Assembly (NCBI RefSeq): GCF_003054055.1
Contig: NZ_QBKI01000008.1
Coordinates: 124,001 to 188,000 of the forward strand
Length of the DNA: 64,000 nt
Reading direction: 5' to 3'
Source of the DNA: Pontibacter mucosus
GTDB lineage: Bacteria; Bacteroidota; Bacteroidia; Cytophagales; Hymenobacteraceae
This document shows, piece after piece, positions 53,150 through 61,853 of the stretch. The notes beneath the pieces are model-generated. The model had not been told where the DNA came from and ran no database searches. It worked only from the letters and a program-made list of their open reading frames with translations. Position numbers and translations under genes: made by a program. The first letter of the stretch is position 1. Each line of letters begins with the position of its first letter.

Positions 53150-55066
53150 TTATACTTTCACCGGCACACCAGCCAGCTCGCGTACAGTGTTCTCTATGTC
53201 GGTTGGGGCGAAACCTGCCTCGTGCTGTAGTTCCAACTGAGAGCCGTGCTCGAAGATGCGGTCCGGGATGCCCAGGCGCTTCACCTGCGACGTATAGCCG
53301 TTATCGACCATAAACTCCAGCACCGCGCTTCCAAAACCGCCTTGCAGGCAGCCGTCTTCCACGGTAATCACTTTTTCATACTTGGAGAAGATGTGGTGCA
53401 GCAGTTCCTCGTCCAGCGGCTTGGCAAAGCGCATGTCGTAATGGCCTGGGTGGATACCGTCGTGCGCCAGCTTCTGGCAAACCTCCACGGCGTAGTTGCC
53501 CACGTGCCCGAAAGTAAGTATAGCTACTTCCTCGCCTTCCTGAATAGTGCGGCCTTTGCCTACCTGTATAGGCGCTAGCGGTGTGCGCCAGTTCGGCATC
53601 ACCCCCTCGCCGCGTGGGTAGCGGATCGTGAACGGGCCCATGTTCTCCTGCGAGGCCGTGTACATCAGGTTACGCAGCTCCTGCTCGTTCATCGGCGCCG
53701 ACACCACCATGTTCGGGATGCAGCGCATGTAGGCAACGTCGTAAGCGCCGTGATGCGTTGGGCCGTCGGCACCGGCAAAACCGGCACGGTCGAGGCAGAA
53801 GACCACATTCAGGTTCTGCAGGCACACATCGTGCACTACCTGGTCGTAGCCGCGCTGCATAAACGAGCTGTAGATGTTACAGAACGGTACCAGTCCCTGC
53901 GTCGCTAAACCAGCAGAAAAAGTTACAGCGTGCTGCTCGGCAATGCCCACATCAAAAGCGCGGTCAGGCATGGCGGCCATCATGATGTTCAGCGAACAGC
54001 CCGATGGCATGGCAGGCGTAATGCCCATGATTTTGGGATTCTGCTCGGCCAGCTCCACCAAGGTATGGCCAAACACGTCCTGGTATTTTGGTGGCTGCGG
54101 CGCGTCGTAGTGCTTTTTGTAGATCTCGCCGGTGATTTTATCGAAGGTACCCGGGGCGTGCCACTTGGTCTGCTCTTTCTCGGCCAGGGCAAAGCCTTTG
54201 CCTTTGGTGGTGAGCACGTGCAGGATCTTCGGACCCGGGATATGCTTCAGGTCTTCCATCACCGATACCAGGTGGTTGATGTCGTGGCCGTCGATTGGGC
54301 CGAAGTAGCGGAAGTTAAGACCCTCAAACAGGTTGCTCTGCTTCAGGATGGCTGCCTTCACGCCGCTCTCAATCTTGGAGACGATGGTGCGGGCATCCGG
54401 ACCAAACTTGCTGATCTTGCCCAGTATTTTCCACACCTCATCACGCATTTTGTTGTAGGTGCGGGAGGTGGTGATGTCGGTTAAATATTCTTTCAGGGCG
54501 CCCACGTTCGGGTCGATGCTCATGCAGTTGTCGTTGAGCACCACCAGCAGGTTGGCATTGGCCACGCCGCCGTGGTTCAGCGCCTCGAAGGCCATGCCGC
54601 CCGTCATGGCACCGTCGCCGATCACGGCAATGTGCTGGCGCTTATCCTCGCCCTTATACTTGGAGGCCACGGCCATACCCAGTGCCGCCGAGATGGACGT
54701 GCTGGAGTGGCCTACGCCAAAGGTATCGTACTCGCTTTCCTTGCGCTTCGGAAAACCGGAGATGCCGCCATACTTGCGGTTGGTATGGAACACCTCGCGG
54801 CGCCCCGTCAGGATTTTATGCCCGTATGCCTGGTGCCCCACATCCCACACCAACTGGTCGTAAGGCGTGTTAAACACATAGTGCAAGGCTGTTGTAAGCT
54901 CCACCACACCAAGGCTGGCGCCAAAGTGGCCGCCGTGGATCGATACTACATCGATGATATACTGCCTCAGCTCCTGAGTTACCTGCAGCAACTGCTCCGG
55001 CTTCAGATTTCGCAGATCGGCAGGCGAGTTGATGGAGGCAAGCAGCTCTCCGGGTTTGATTATCAT
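53150..55066 (-). CDS. dxs: 1-deoxy-D-xylulose-5-phosphate synthase
   Basis: 638 residues from ATG 55066 (MIIKPGELLASINSPADLRN), the typical start; the frame to 55123 adds 19 residues without family support. Thiamine-diphosphate enzyme that makes DXP from pyruvate and glyceraldehyde 3-phosphate for the MEP isoprenoid pathway. Motifs: GGHFGASLGVVELTTALHYV near 44, DVGHQAYGHKILTGR near 74, GDGAMTGGMAFEALNHGG (ThDP/Mg site) near 152, DGHDINHLV near 255, the transketolase pyrimidine domain (AEQHAVTFSAGLA near 375, DRAGFAGADGPTHHGAYD near 428). A single gene. Confidence 0.97.
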   Translation of the reverse strand: MIIKPGELLASINSPADLRNLKPEQLLQVTQELRQYIIDVVSIHGGHFGASLGVVELTTALHYVFNTPYDQLVWDVGHQAYGHKILTGRREVFHTNRKYGGISGFPKRKESEYDTFGVGHSSTSISAALGMAVASKYKGEDKRQHIAVIGDGAMTGGMAFEALNHGGVANANLLVVLNDNCMSIDPNVGALKEYLTDITTSRTYNKMRDEVWKILGKISKFGPDARTIVSKIESGVKAAILKQSNLFEGLNFRYFGPIDGHDINHLVSVMEDLKHIPGPKILHVLTTKGKGFALAEKEQTKWHAPGTFDKITGEIYKKHYDAPQPPKYQDVFGHTLVELAEQNPKIMGITPAMPSGCSLNIMMAAMPDRAFDVGIAEQHAVTFSAGLATQGLVPFCNIYSSFMQRGYDQVVHDVCLQNLNVVFCLDRAGFAGADGPTHHGAYDVAYMRCIPNMVVSAPMNEQELRNLMYTASQENMGPFTIRYPRGEGVMPNWRTPLAPIQVGKGRTIQEGEEVAILTFGHVGNYAVEVCQKLAHDGIHPGHYDMRFAKPLDEELLHHIFSKYEKVITVEDGCLQGGFGSAVLEFMVDNGYTSQVKRLGIPDRIFEHGSQLELQHEAGFAPTDIENTVRELAGVPVKV

Positions 55067-55438
55067 ATAGTTATCCTTATAGGCCACTAACAAAAAGTAC
55101 GGGTAAATGTTTAAAAAGCACAAATGCCGTACTCTTTACCAAAGCGCAAAGTTAAAAATAAAAAGACACTGGCTGCCACTTTATGTGGCAAAACAAGTGT
55201 ACGCGTCTTATAGATAAAGGTATCTGCATATACATATAAAAGCGTACTCGTTGAAGCCGCCCTACCTGCCTATGCCACTATAACTTAATATATTGCAGTA
55301 TACAGGCGTGTGGTTAAATTGTTGTACCTTTTGCTTCGGCCCTTTCAGGTAGAACAGCAGAATGGGCGTATACAATCCACTGAAAATGTTTATTTTTGCC
55401 ATCTGCGCAGCCAAACGCGCCCAAAATGAGTTGATAAG
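55067..55438. other. Divergent gap between dxs and scpA
   Basis: AT-rich, promoters of both genes expected. On the minus strand TAACTTTG (55147-55154) fits the -7 box of dxs but has no TTG at the right spacing. A 26-codon frame (55362-55442) ends in a TGA overlapping the scpA GTG; it may be a leader but is most likely chance. Confidence 0.45.
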
Positions 55439-56215
55439 GTGAGTTTCGAGATTAGATTACCGTTGTTTGAGGGTCCGTTCGACCTGCTGCTCTTTTTTAT
55501 TGAGCGCGATGAGCTCGACATACACGACATCCCGATCTTTCAGATCACGAATGAGTTTATGGGTTACCTGCAGGAGCTGGAGCAGCTGAACCTGGAAGTC
55601 GCCAGCGACTTTATACTTACCGCCGCCACGCTCATGCGCATTAAGGCTAAGATGCTGCTGCCGCGCGTGGAGAAGGATGAGGAGGGCAACGAGATAGACC
55701 CACGCCAGGAACTGGTGCAGCACCTGCTGGAGTACAAGAAGTATAAAAGCGTGGTGCCGGAGCTGTCGGTGATGGAGGACCAGCGCCTGGCGCAGGAAAA
55801 CCGCGGCAACATACACCACGAACTGCAGCAGATCGCCAATGCCAACCACTTTGAGTATGAGCTGCAGGACCTGAGCCTCTACAAGATCATGCGCGTGTTC
55901 GAAAAAGTGATGACGCGCTACGAGGAAGAGCAGAACAGACCCAAGCACACCGTTATCCAGTACCCGTATACGATTGAGGGGCAGCGCGACATTATCCTGC
56001 GTATGGTAAAGCAGCGCGACCGCGTTACCTTTTCCAGTCTGATAGAGGAGTTCCCGGACAAGATCGGCATGATCTTTAACTTCCTGGCCATACTGGACAT
56101 GCTGCAGCTCAACCAGATCGGCATCGAGGTAGGCGAGGGCTTTAACGATTTTATCATCACCGTGGCCGAAGGGCAGGCAGCCCAGGTGACACAACTACTC
56201 GTAGAGCAAGCGTAA
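55439..56215 (+). CDS. scpA: Segregation and condensation protein A
   Basis: 258 residues from a GTG start at 55439, giving MSFEIRLPLFEGPFDLLLFF, the standard ScpA (kleisin) N-terminal helix. VASDFILTAATLMRIKAKML near 59 and a winged-helix C-terminus (FSSLIEEFPDKIGMIFNFLA near 198) complete the kleisin pattern. It links the Smc heads and ScpB in chromosome condensation; scpB is not adjacent here. The flippase-like gene starts 103 bases later. Confidence 0.95.
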   Translation: MSFEIRLPLFEGPFDLLLFFIERDELDIHDIPIFQITNEFMGYLQELEQLNLEVASDFILTAATLMRIKAKMLLPRVEKDEEGNEIDPRQELVQHLLEYKKYKSVVPELSVMEDQRLAQENRGNIHHELQQIANANHFEYELQDLSLYKIMRVFEKVMTRYEEEQNRPKHTVIQYPYTIEGQRDIILRMVKQRDRVTFSSLIEEFPDKIGMIFNFLAILDMLQLNQIGIEVGEGFNDFIITVAEGQAAQVTQLLVEQA

Positions 56216-56318
56216 AACACTGTTTAAGGAGCCCCGCGCCCCTGCATTCTTCCATCGCGTGCCCGGCTTGGCAAAACACCATCTATAAAGTGAGCCGGGT
56301 AGACCATGATGATTTTAA

Positions 56319-57395
56319 ATGGATCAGAACCAAAAAACCATAGTAAAGAGCTTTAGCCCGATCAAGATACTGGTGCCTGTCGTGCTGGGGCTTGGGGCTA
56401 CGGCCTGGCTCTTTATCAAAGACGACAAGATTGGGGAGCTGAAAGGGATTGCCGAGGCCAACATCTGGTGGTTAGTAGCAGCCCTGCTGGTGCTGCTCAT
56501 CCGCGACTTTGGCTACATCTACCGCATCCGATCCCTCACCGATAAATTCCTGACCTGGCGTAACAGCCTCGATGTGATCATGCTCTGGGAATTTGCCTCT
56601 GCCGTTACCCCCTCGGTGGTGGGCGGCACCACGGTGGCCACCATCATCCTCAACAAGGAAGGAATTCCGCTGGGCAAGTCGCTGGCCTACGTGATGCTCA
56701 CGGCCGTGCTGGACAACATGTTTTTCATCGTGGCCGCGCCGATTGCCCTCCTGGCAACGCAGGGGGAAGTGTTCCCGACCTTTAACCTGGACCCTTCTGA
56801 CGTGGACAAGCTGAAAATGGCCTTTTACATCAGCTACTCCCTCATAGCGATCTATACTTTCATCATGATCTACGCGCTGTTTGTGCGCCCGCGCGCCTTT
56901 AAGTGGTTGCTGCTTAAGATCACGTCTTACAGCTTCCTGCGCAAATGGCGCGTAAGCGCGTTTCAGCACGGCAATGAGATCGTGTGGGCCTCGGAGCAAC
57001 TCAAAGGGAAGAACTTCGGCTATTGGGCCAGCGCCATCCTTTCCACCATTTTTGTGTGGGTAGCGCGCTACTTCCTGCTCAACTGCCTTATTGCCGCCTT
57101 TGTGGATGTCACCTTCAGCGAGCACATGCTCATCATCTCCCGCAACCTCATTTTCTGGATTGTGATGCTGATCGCCATTACGCCGGGCGGCGCCGGTATC
57201 GTGGAGATGGCTTTCCCTAGCTTCTTTGGGCTGTTTTTGGGTGGCTTTGCCAGCGTGGTGGTGGTGCTCTACCGCCTCATCACGTACTACCCATACCTGG
57301 TGCTGGGCTCCATCTTCCTGCCCAAGTGGATAGCCAAAGTGTTCGGCAACAAAGCGCAGGAAGAAGAGGCACTGGCCTCCGAAATGAACCGCTAA
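56319..57395 (+). CDS. Lysylphosphatidylglycerol-synthetase-TM/flippase-like membrane protein
   Basis: 358 residues with about eight membrane helices of the UPF0104/LPG_synthase_TM type. Diagnostic are FASAVTPSVVGGTTVATIIL near 92 and ITPGGAGIVEMAFPSFFGLF near 286. It lacks the soluble aminoacyl-transferase domain of MprF, so it may only translocate or organise lipids. No stronger assignment is possible. Confidence 0.85.
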   Translation: MDQNQKTIVKSFSPIKILVPVVLGLGATAWLFIKDDKIGELKGIAEANIWWLVAALLVLLIRDFGYIYRIRSLTDKFLTWRNSLDVIMLWEFASAVTPSVVGGTTVATIILNKEGIPLGKSLAYVMLTAVLDNMFFIVAAPIALLATQGEVFPTFNLDPSDVDKLKMAFYISYSLIAIYTFIMIYALFVRPRAFKWLLLKITSYSFLRKWRVSAFQHGNEIVWASEQLKGKNFGYWASAILSTIFVWVARYFLLNCLIAAFVDVTFSEHMLIISRNLIFWIVMLIAITPGGAGIVEMAFPSFFGLFLGGFASVVVVLYRLITYYPYLVLGSIFLPKWIAKVFGNKAQEEEALASEMNR

Positions 57396-57499
57396 CACCT
57401 GACTGCAAAGTTTGTCGGCAGAGGCACCTCCACGGCTACCAGTATACCTCAGGTTCCAACACTTGCCTTACCTTTGCGGTTGAAGCATAAAGTATAGCC

Positions 57500-58642
57500 A
57501 TGAAAGTTATCGTTGTAGGGGGAGGTATAGGCGGTTTGTGCGCAGCCATCGCGTTGCAGCAAGCCGGATTTGAAGCGGAAGTATACGAGGCGGCGCCGGA
57601 ACTGAAGCCGGTTGGCGCCGGGGTGGGGCTGGCCGCCAATGCTATGCAGGGCCTGCAGCGCCTGGGCGTGGCCGACGAGGTGGTGGCCAGAGGCAGGCAG
57701 CTGGAGGCCCTCACTATCTTTGACGAGCGCGGAGGCATCATCAGCAACATGGATACCCGGCCGCTCAGCCGCAAGTACGGCATCAACAACTTCGTGATTC
57801 ACCGCCCCGACCTGCACGATGCGCTGGCCCAGCGCCTGCAGCCGGGCACGTTATACTTAAACAAGCGCTGCCAACGTATTAACCAGCAAGGCAACCAGGT
57901 ACAGCTATACTTTACCGACGGCACCACCGCCACGGCTGACCTGCTTATTGCCGCCGATGGCATCAACTCTGCCATACGGCAACAACTGCTGCCCCAGAGA
58001 AAGCCCCGCTACGCCGGTTATACTTGCTGGCGCGGCGTGATAGAGAATCCGGGAGTGGCGATAAACGAGAAGATTTCGGCGGAAACCTGGGCACCGCAGG
58101 GGCGGGTGGGCATTGCTCCCCTTAAAGACGACAAAGTATACTGGTATGCCTGCATCAACGCGCCGCAAAACAGCGAGCAGATGCGCCGGACGCAGCCCAC
58201 CGACCTGGCAGAACACTTCGCGGACCTCCCTCCTGCCGTACCCGCTATATTGGGCGCAACGCCTCCCGAGCAGCTTATCTGGGGCGACATTGCCGACCTG
58301 AGACCCCTGAAGCGTTTTGCCTACGGCCGGGTACTGCTACTGGGCGACGCTGCGCATGCCACCTCGCCCAACATGGGCCAGGGCGCCTGTCAGGCCATTG
58401 AGGACGCCGTGGTGCTGGGGCAGTGCCTGCAGCAGGAGAAAAGTATAGAAAGGGCTCTAATACAGTATGAGCAACGACGGCTGGCCCGCACCGCCAAGGT
58501 AATCCGTCTCTCGCGGCTGCTGGGGGCGGTGTCGCAGTGGGAAAACCCGGTGCTGCGCGGCCTCCGCAAGGTGACCTTCGGGGCTATGCCCACAGCAGTT
58601 ACCCAAAGCCAGATGGAGTGGCTCTATCAGGTTGACTTTTAG
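57500..58642 (+). CDS. FAD-dependent monooxygenase
   Basis: 380 residues, class A flavoprotein hydroxylase fold. FAD motif GGGIGGLCAAIALQQAGFEA near 8, ADLLIAADGINSAIRQQL near 150 (DG motif), and GDAAHATSPNMGQGACQAIE near 283 (FAD ribityl and substrate site). Closest by pattern to zeaxanthin-epoxidase/salicylate-hydroxylase-like enzymes; the substrate cannot be read from sequence. Five or more AAGTATA/TATACTT copies lie within the gene. Confidence 0.92.
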   Translation: MKVIVVGGGIGGLCAAIALQQAGFEAEVYEAAPELKPVGAGVGLAANAMQGLQRLGVADEVVARGRQLEALTIFDERGGIISNMDTRPLSRKYGINNFVIHRPDLHDALAQRLQPGTLYLNKRCQRINQQGNQVQLYFTDGTTATADLLIAADGINSAIRQQLLPQRKPRYAGYTCWRGVIENPGVAINEKISAETWAPQGRVGIAPLKDDKVYWYACINAPQNSEQMRRTQPTDLAEHFADLPPAVPAILGATPPEQLIWGDIADLRPLKRFAYGRVLLLGDAAHATSPNMGQGACQAIEDAVVLGQCLQQEKSIERALIQYEQRRLARTAKVIRLSRLLGAVSQWENPVLRGLRKVTFGAMPTAVTQSQMEWLYQVDF

Positions 58643-58756
58643 CAGGCTATACTTTTGATATACCCCAAGCCGTTTCCCTTTCCTATGCGGAACGGGAATT
58701 TATGTGTAGATTCAACCATTCTTAGTGCTCAAAATCATACTTCAAATTTATCCTTC

Positions 58757-59272
58757 ATGCTTAGATACACACTGCTTTTCGCCTTCGCGCTGCTGCTTTT
58801 TGGCTGCTCCGGCTCTAACCAGGAGCTTAACCAGAAACTGAAAGCCGCTGTAACCGAGGGCGAGGCCGGTGCAGCAGGGTATAAAACCATCCAAATGGCC
58901 GAACTGACGGATTTTGACTGGGATGTGATGTACTACTTTCAGCCGAACGAGGATCAGAAAGCCATCAGCGACGTGATTGGGTTTAAGTGGGAAGGTGCCG
59001 AAGTACCGGATAATCACCGCCGCCTGCTGTTTGTGAAGGGCGAGGAAGTGGCCTCGTATGTAGACTACTACTACAACGATTTCCCGCTTTTTGTGTATGG
59101 CTGCGGCGATGACAAGTGGATTTACCCTAAAAGCCGCGCTACCTTTGCCAGCTTTAAGTACTGCAGCGGAAACCAGGAAGTATACGCCTTTATCCCCGAG
59201 CCCTGTGTGGATAACATCCGGATGCTGATGGACAACCCCTGCCCGGAGGGCGAGGCAGCCTCCGCAGAGTAA
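58757..59272 (+). CDS. Lipoprotein of unknown function
   Basis: 171 residues from ATG 58757 (MLRYTLLFAFALLLFGC), which places the lipobox Cys after a hydrophobic core; earlier Met codons in the frame give no signal. The mature protein is soluble and aromatic-rich (DFDWDVMYYFQPNEDQKAIS, VDYYYNDFPLFVYGCGDDKW), with four further Cys that could form two disulfides. I do not recognise the family. Confidence 0.75.
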   Translation: MLRYTLLFAFALLLFGCSGSNQELNQKLKAAVTEGEAGAAGYKTIQMAELTDFDWDVMYYFQPNEDQKAISDVIGFKWEGAEVPDNHRRLLFVKGEEVASYVDYYYNDFPLFVYGCGDDKWIYPKSRATFASFKYCSGNQEVYAFIPEPCVDNIRMLMDNPCPEGEAASAE

Positions 59273-59276
59273 CACA

Positions 59277-59302
59277 AAAGCCGGCTACTGACCGGCTTTT
59301 TT
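59277..59302. terminator. Terminator of the lipoprotein gene
   Basis: Stem aaagccgg / ccggcttt with a 7-base loop and T run, 5 bases after the stop. Confidence 0.8.
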
Positions 59303-59381
59303 AATTTAGAAACTCAACTTACTGCCTGGTAGAAGTGTAAACCCAGCCCTTGCTGGGAACCATATTACACTTGCTGGAATT

Positions 59382-59410
59382 CCCCTCCTTGGAGGGGTTA
59401 GGGGTGGGTT
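59382..59410 (+). repeat. Solo palindromic element related to the DUF559 inverted repeats
   Basis: The sequence cccctccttggagggg followed by ttaggggtgggtt has the same two blocks as the DUF559-unit repeats: a C/G-rich hairpin of cccctcc / ggagggg and a ggggtgg-tt tail. No DUF559 gene is nearby, so it looks like a non-autonomous copy of the same repeat family. Confidence 0.6.
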
Positions 59411-59425
59411 AATCGCAACTTAGGA

Positions 59426-59953
59426 TTAGGAGTACCTGGCGTGCTGCGGGTGCAGCTTCCAGTAGATCATCTCGTCGTCCCGCACCACTTCCTGCATGCC
59501 CAGTTTTTCCAGCAGGCGGATAGAGGCAGCGTTTTCCAGGAGGCAGTTCGCCGTGACGCATTTTACCTGCGGCTGCCGGAAGGCCCACGCCACCAGTGCC
59601 TGGGCCGTTTCGAGTCCGTAACCGCGCTGCTGTTCCTGCTCGATGATGGAATAGCCGATATCCACAACACCGTCTTTGTTCGGAGCCCCTTTAAAACCGG
59701 CATCCCCTATCACCGTGGCGTTGTGTTTCAGCACAATCATCCACGACTCAAAGCCGGTTGGTTCGGGTAGTTGCTCCAGCCGTTTAATGATGCGGGGCAA
59801 GGTGTCCATACTTTCCTGGTCGGGCCAGATGCGGGTGGGCTGCAGGCCAACCTCGGCAAGTATACCGGTGTTGCCAGCCCGAAGCGCCCGCGCTACGTCT
59901 AAGGTAAACGGGATAAGTACAAGCCTTTGGGTGTGGATAGGTGGTACGGGCAT
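59426..59953 (-). CDS. GNAT family acetyltransferase (RimJ/RimL-like)
   Basis: 175 residues. The acetyl-CoA site is EQEQQRGYGLETAQALVAWA near 110 (Q/RxxGxG/A type, RGYGLE) and the C-terminal motif CLLENAASIRLLEKLGMQEV near 137 is typical of RimL-like enzymes. Starts MPVPPIHTQRLVLIPF, the usual RimJ/RimL opening. It acetylates an amine of unknown identity. It is a lone gene. Confidence 0.9.
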   Translation of the reverse strand: MPVPPIHTQRLVLIPFTLDVARALRAGNTGILAEVGLQPTRIWPDQESMDTLPRIIKRLEQLPEPTGFESWMIVLKHNATVIGDAGFKGAPNKDGVVDIGYSIIEQEQQRGYGLETAQALVAWAFRQPQVKCVTANCLLENAASIRLLEKLGMQEVVRDDEMIYWKLHPQHARYS

Positions 59954-59967
59954 GGGGCAGCTTTAGC

Positions 59968-60180
59968 TTATGCTCGGTTGAATGAACGGCGCCTCATAAA
60001 AAAGATAACCGGCCCTACCACAGGCAGCAGCAGCGTACCGAGCATCCAAGCCAACGTATAGGGCGCATTTAGTCTGCTGCTAAGCAGGATCATCGTCCAG
60101 GCGGTCATGAACAGGATCACGTGAAACGCTATAAAAATCTGCCAAATAATCACCCCAGTCTGGGCTGAGACAAGTTCCAT
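59968..60180 (-). CDS. Small membrane protein with PLDc_N domain
   Basis: 70 residues with two membrane helices (IFIAFHVILFMTAWTMILLS and YTLAWMLGTLLLPVVGPVIF) and the PLDc_N pattern: helix, NAPYTLAWMLGTLLLPVVGP, then basic RRRSFNRA. These proteins resemble the N-terminus of cardiolipin synthase without its catalytic domains. It ends 15 bases before the GNAT start (same strand), so the two may be co-transcribed. Confidence 0.8.
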   Translation of the reverse strand: MELVSAQTGVIIWQIFIAFHVILFMTAWTMILLSSRLNAPYTLAWMLGTLLLPVVGPVIFFMRRRSFNRA

Positions 60181-60375
60181 GTGCGGTTGAGTTAAGTTTG
60201 CTATCCGAAGATGAGTATTCTTAATACAAGCCTAAGTATAAGCGTTTTTCCCTGATTTTAAAAGTATGGACTTGTAAGACAGAAGGGTAATGCTATTTGC
60301 GGTTCGGAAAGGCTATCCGTGGAAGTATAAGGATGCTTTTGGGCTCGCTGTTCAGGGTTTCAATCTACGTACCTA

Positions 60376-60837
60376 CTATAAGGTCGGGCAGACGTTATTC
60401 GCATGGCGAACAGTCAGCCGCCACCTGCCATCTTTCTTCATCCAAATGTTGGTATACCGGCGTTGTATCCTCTTTTCGGCGTTGGGTGCGCCCTTGGCTG
60501 GAACAACAATTTCACTGCCCATAACCACCACCATATCATCAAAAAACAGGAACGTTTCCGGAGTCCGTTCAAAGGATGTATACCGGATTACCCCCTGCTT
60601 TATCAGGTCAAGCAACTCTTGCTTCTCTTTCACGATTCGGTTAGTAGGATGATTCACTGTCACCTCATCATCCATCAAACTATCCAATGCTAAGGCATCA
60701 CCATTCAATATGGCCATGGCATGCGCCTGATCCAACGCCTTGATTTCTGCTTGCAATGTCGCGTTCAGGTTATCCTGTTGTGCAAGTGCCGAACTAAGGA
60801 ACAGGAAGGTTAAAATGAAAAGTAAAGCGTATTTCAT
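60376..60837 (-). CDS. Secreted NTF2-like (DUF4440) protein
   Basis: 153 residues, signal peptide ending SALAQ (about 19). The SnoaL/DUF4440 pattern is KALDQAHAMAILNGDALALD near 33, SLMDDEVTVNHPTNRIVKEK near 53, YTNIWMKKDGRWRLTVRHAN near 127. Likely a periplasmic small-molecule-binding or enzyme fold; no activity assigned. Confidence 0.85.
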   Translation of the reverse strand: MKYALLFILTFLFLSSALAQQDNLNATLQAEIKALDQAHAMAILNGDALALDSLMDDEVTVNHPTNRIVKEKQELLDLIKQGVIRYTSFERTPETFLFFDDMVVVMGSEIVVPAKGAPNAEKRIQRRYTNIWMKKDGRWRLTVRHANNVCPTL

Positions 60838-60932
60838 AGCAGGTTGGCTTTAAAACTCCATGTACCAATTTATAGACAGTACGAGCTTCTCTGCCTTTAA
60901 GTGGAGTCGAGCGTATGGCTAACCTTTACATG

Positions 60933-61171
60933 CCGCAAGTTTAGCGAAGCGTAACTTGTGGCTGTACATGAGGCAAGTTTCCCCGAAATGCTTCGGGACA
61001 GGCCAACTTGCTTTCTGCGCCAGCAGAAAAGTATACCTTCAACCATCCTTCACACTATACCTTAGCCAAAGTATAAAGTATAGCAGCAGTTTGCAGTCCT
61101 TGCTTTTGCAAAGCAAAGACTGCAAACTGCTGCTATACTTAACCACAAGTTACGCTTCGCTAAACTTGCGG
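60933..61171. mobile_element. MITE-like element with 29-base perfect terminal inverted repeats
   Basis: Termini 60933-60961 and 61143-61171 are exact reverse complements (ccgcaagtttagcgaagcgt... type). Inside are a REP-like hairpin (gcaagttt...cccgaa / ttcggg...aacttgc, about 60973-61011) and a 31-bp hairpin. No coding capacity. It fills the gap after the GNAT gene, ending 13 bases from its stop codon. Confidence 0.6.
61076..61140. repeat. 31-bp hairpin with AAGTATA at both outer ends
   Basis: Arms 61076-61106 and 61110-61140 pair with one mismatch around a 3-base loop (tgc). The arms begin and end exactly with the dispersed heptamer, as in the hairpin at 33080-33132. Confidence 0.75.
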
Positions 61172-61183
61172 TATGCGGCGCCT

Positions 61184-61711
61184 TTACCTATCCCTCAACT
61201 CTAGCTTCATCATAATATCCGTTTGCTCGTCATTTCCCAGCCTGAAGATGTGCTTGTCGAAGGCAACGAAGCCGTTCTTTTTATAAAAGTTGATGGCTCT
61301 GAGGTTTTCTTCCCAGACGCCCAGCCAGACATAGTCGGCGTTTGTCTCCCTGGCCACTTGGATGGCCTTGTTGTAGAGCAGTTGCCCAACGCTTTTGCCG
61401 TGGTATGCCTTCAGCACATAAATCCGCTCAATCTCAACGGCTCTGTCGTCTTTCAATTCTGTCTGCGATTGGCCAAAGTTCAGCTTTAAATACCCGATGA
61501 CAGTACTACCAAGCATCGCAAAGTAAAATGCCGAGTTTGGGTTGTTCAGTTCGGTGGTCAGCTTTTCTAGGGAAAGCTCTTCAGCCAGGTACTTCGCCAT
61601 GTTCTCTTCTGTGTTGTTTGCCGAGAAGGTTTCGAAGAAGGTTTGCCTGCTGATAGTTTGCAGTTGACTGAGGTCGTTGAAGCTTACCTCTACTATGCTG
61701 GTGTCTTCCAT
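61184..61711 (-). CDS. GNAT family acetyltransferase
   Basis: 175 residues from ATG 61711 (MEDTSIVEVSFNDLSQLQTI), preferred over one eight codons upstream. The acetyl-CoA loop is LKAYHGKSVGQLLYNKAI near 100 (usual RGxGxG replaced by HGKSVG), and DYVWLGVWEENLRAINFYKK near 124 is the second GNAT motif. The pattern matches small spermidine/YjaB-like acetyltransferases. It lies downstream of asd, behind that gene's terminator. Confidence 0.85.
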   Translation of the reverse strand: MEDTSIVEVSFNDLSQLQTISRQTFFETFSANNTEENMAKYLAEELSLEKLTTELNNPNSAFYFAMLGSTVIGYLKLNFGQSQTELKDDRAVEIERIYVLKAYHGKSVGQLLYNKAIQVARETNADYVWLGVWEENLRAINFYKKNGFVAFDKHIFRLGNDEQTDIMMKLELRDR

Positions 61712-61733
61712 ACTTTTAAAAACTTTCTTTAAC

Positions 61734-61791
61734 AAAAAATGGGGACCCGGAAGTCCCCATCAGTTCGCTTCCGGACATGGAAGTCCGGAAG
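61734..61791 (-). terminator. Terminator of asd, with a second hairpin
   Basis: An 8-bp stem (atggggac / gtccccat) followed by six T on the minus strand ends asd. Next to it (61768-61791) cttccggac / gtccggaag forms a second hairpin; both contain the block ccgga and look like a repeat. Confidence 0.8.
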
Positions 61792-61853
61792 AGCAATTTA
61801 TACTTATACTTTGTCGTGCTACGTGATACGTGTGTCGTGATACGCAACCAAAC

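Noticed and set aside
55362-55442. A 26-codon frame whose TGA overlaps the scpA GTG, as a possible leader peptide
   Set aside because: No ribosome site and no attenuator structure; a frame this short is expected by chance.
60923-61187. cctttac on both sides of the MITE-like element as a target-site duplication
   Set aside because: The two copies are at unequal distances (3 and 9 bases) from the terminal repeats, so they do not mark the insertion ends.
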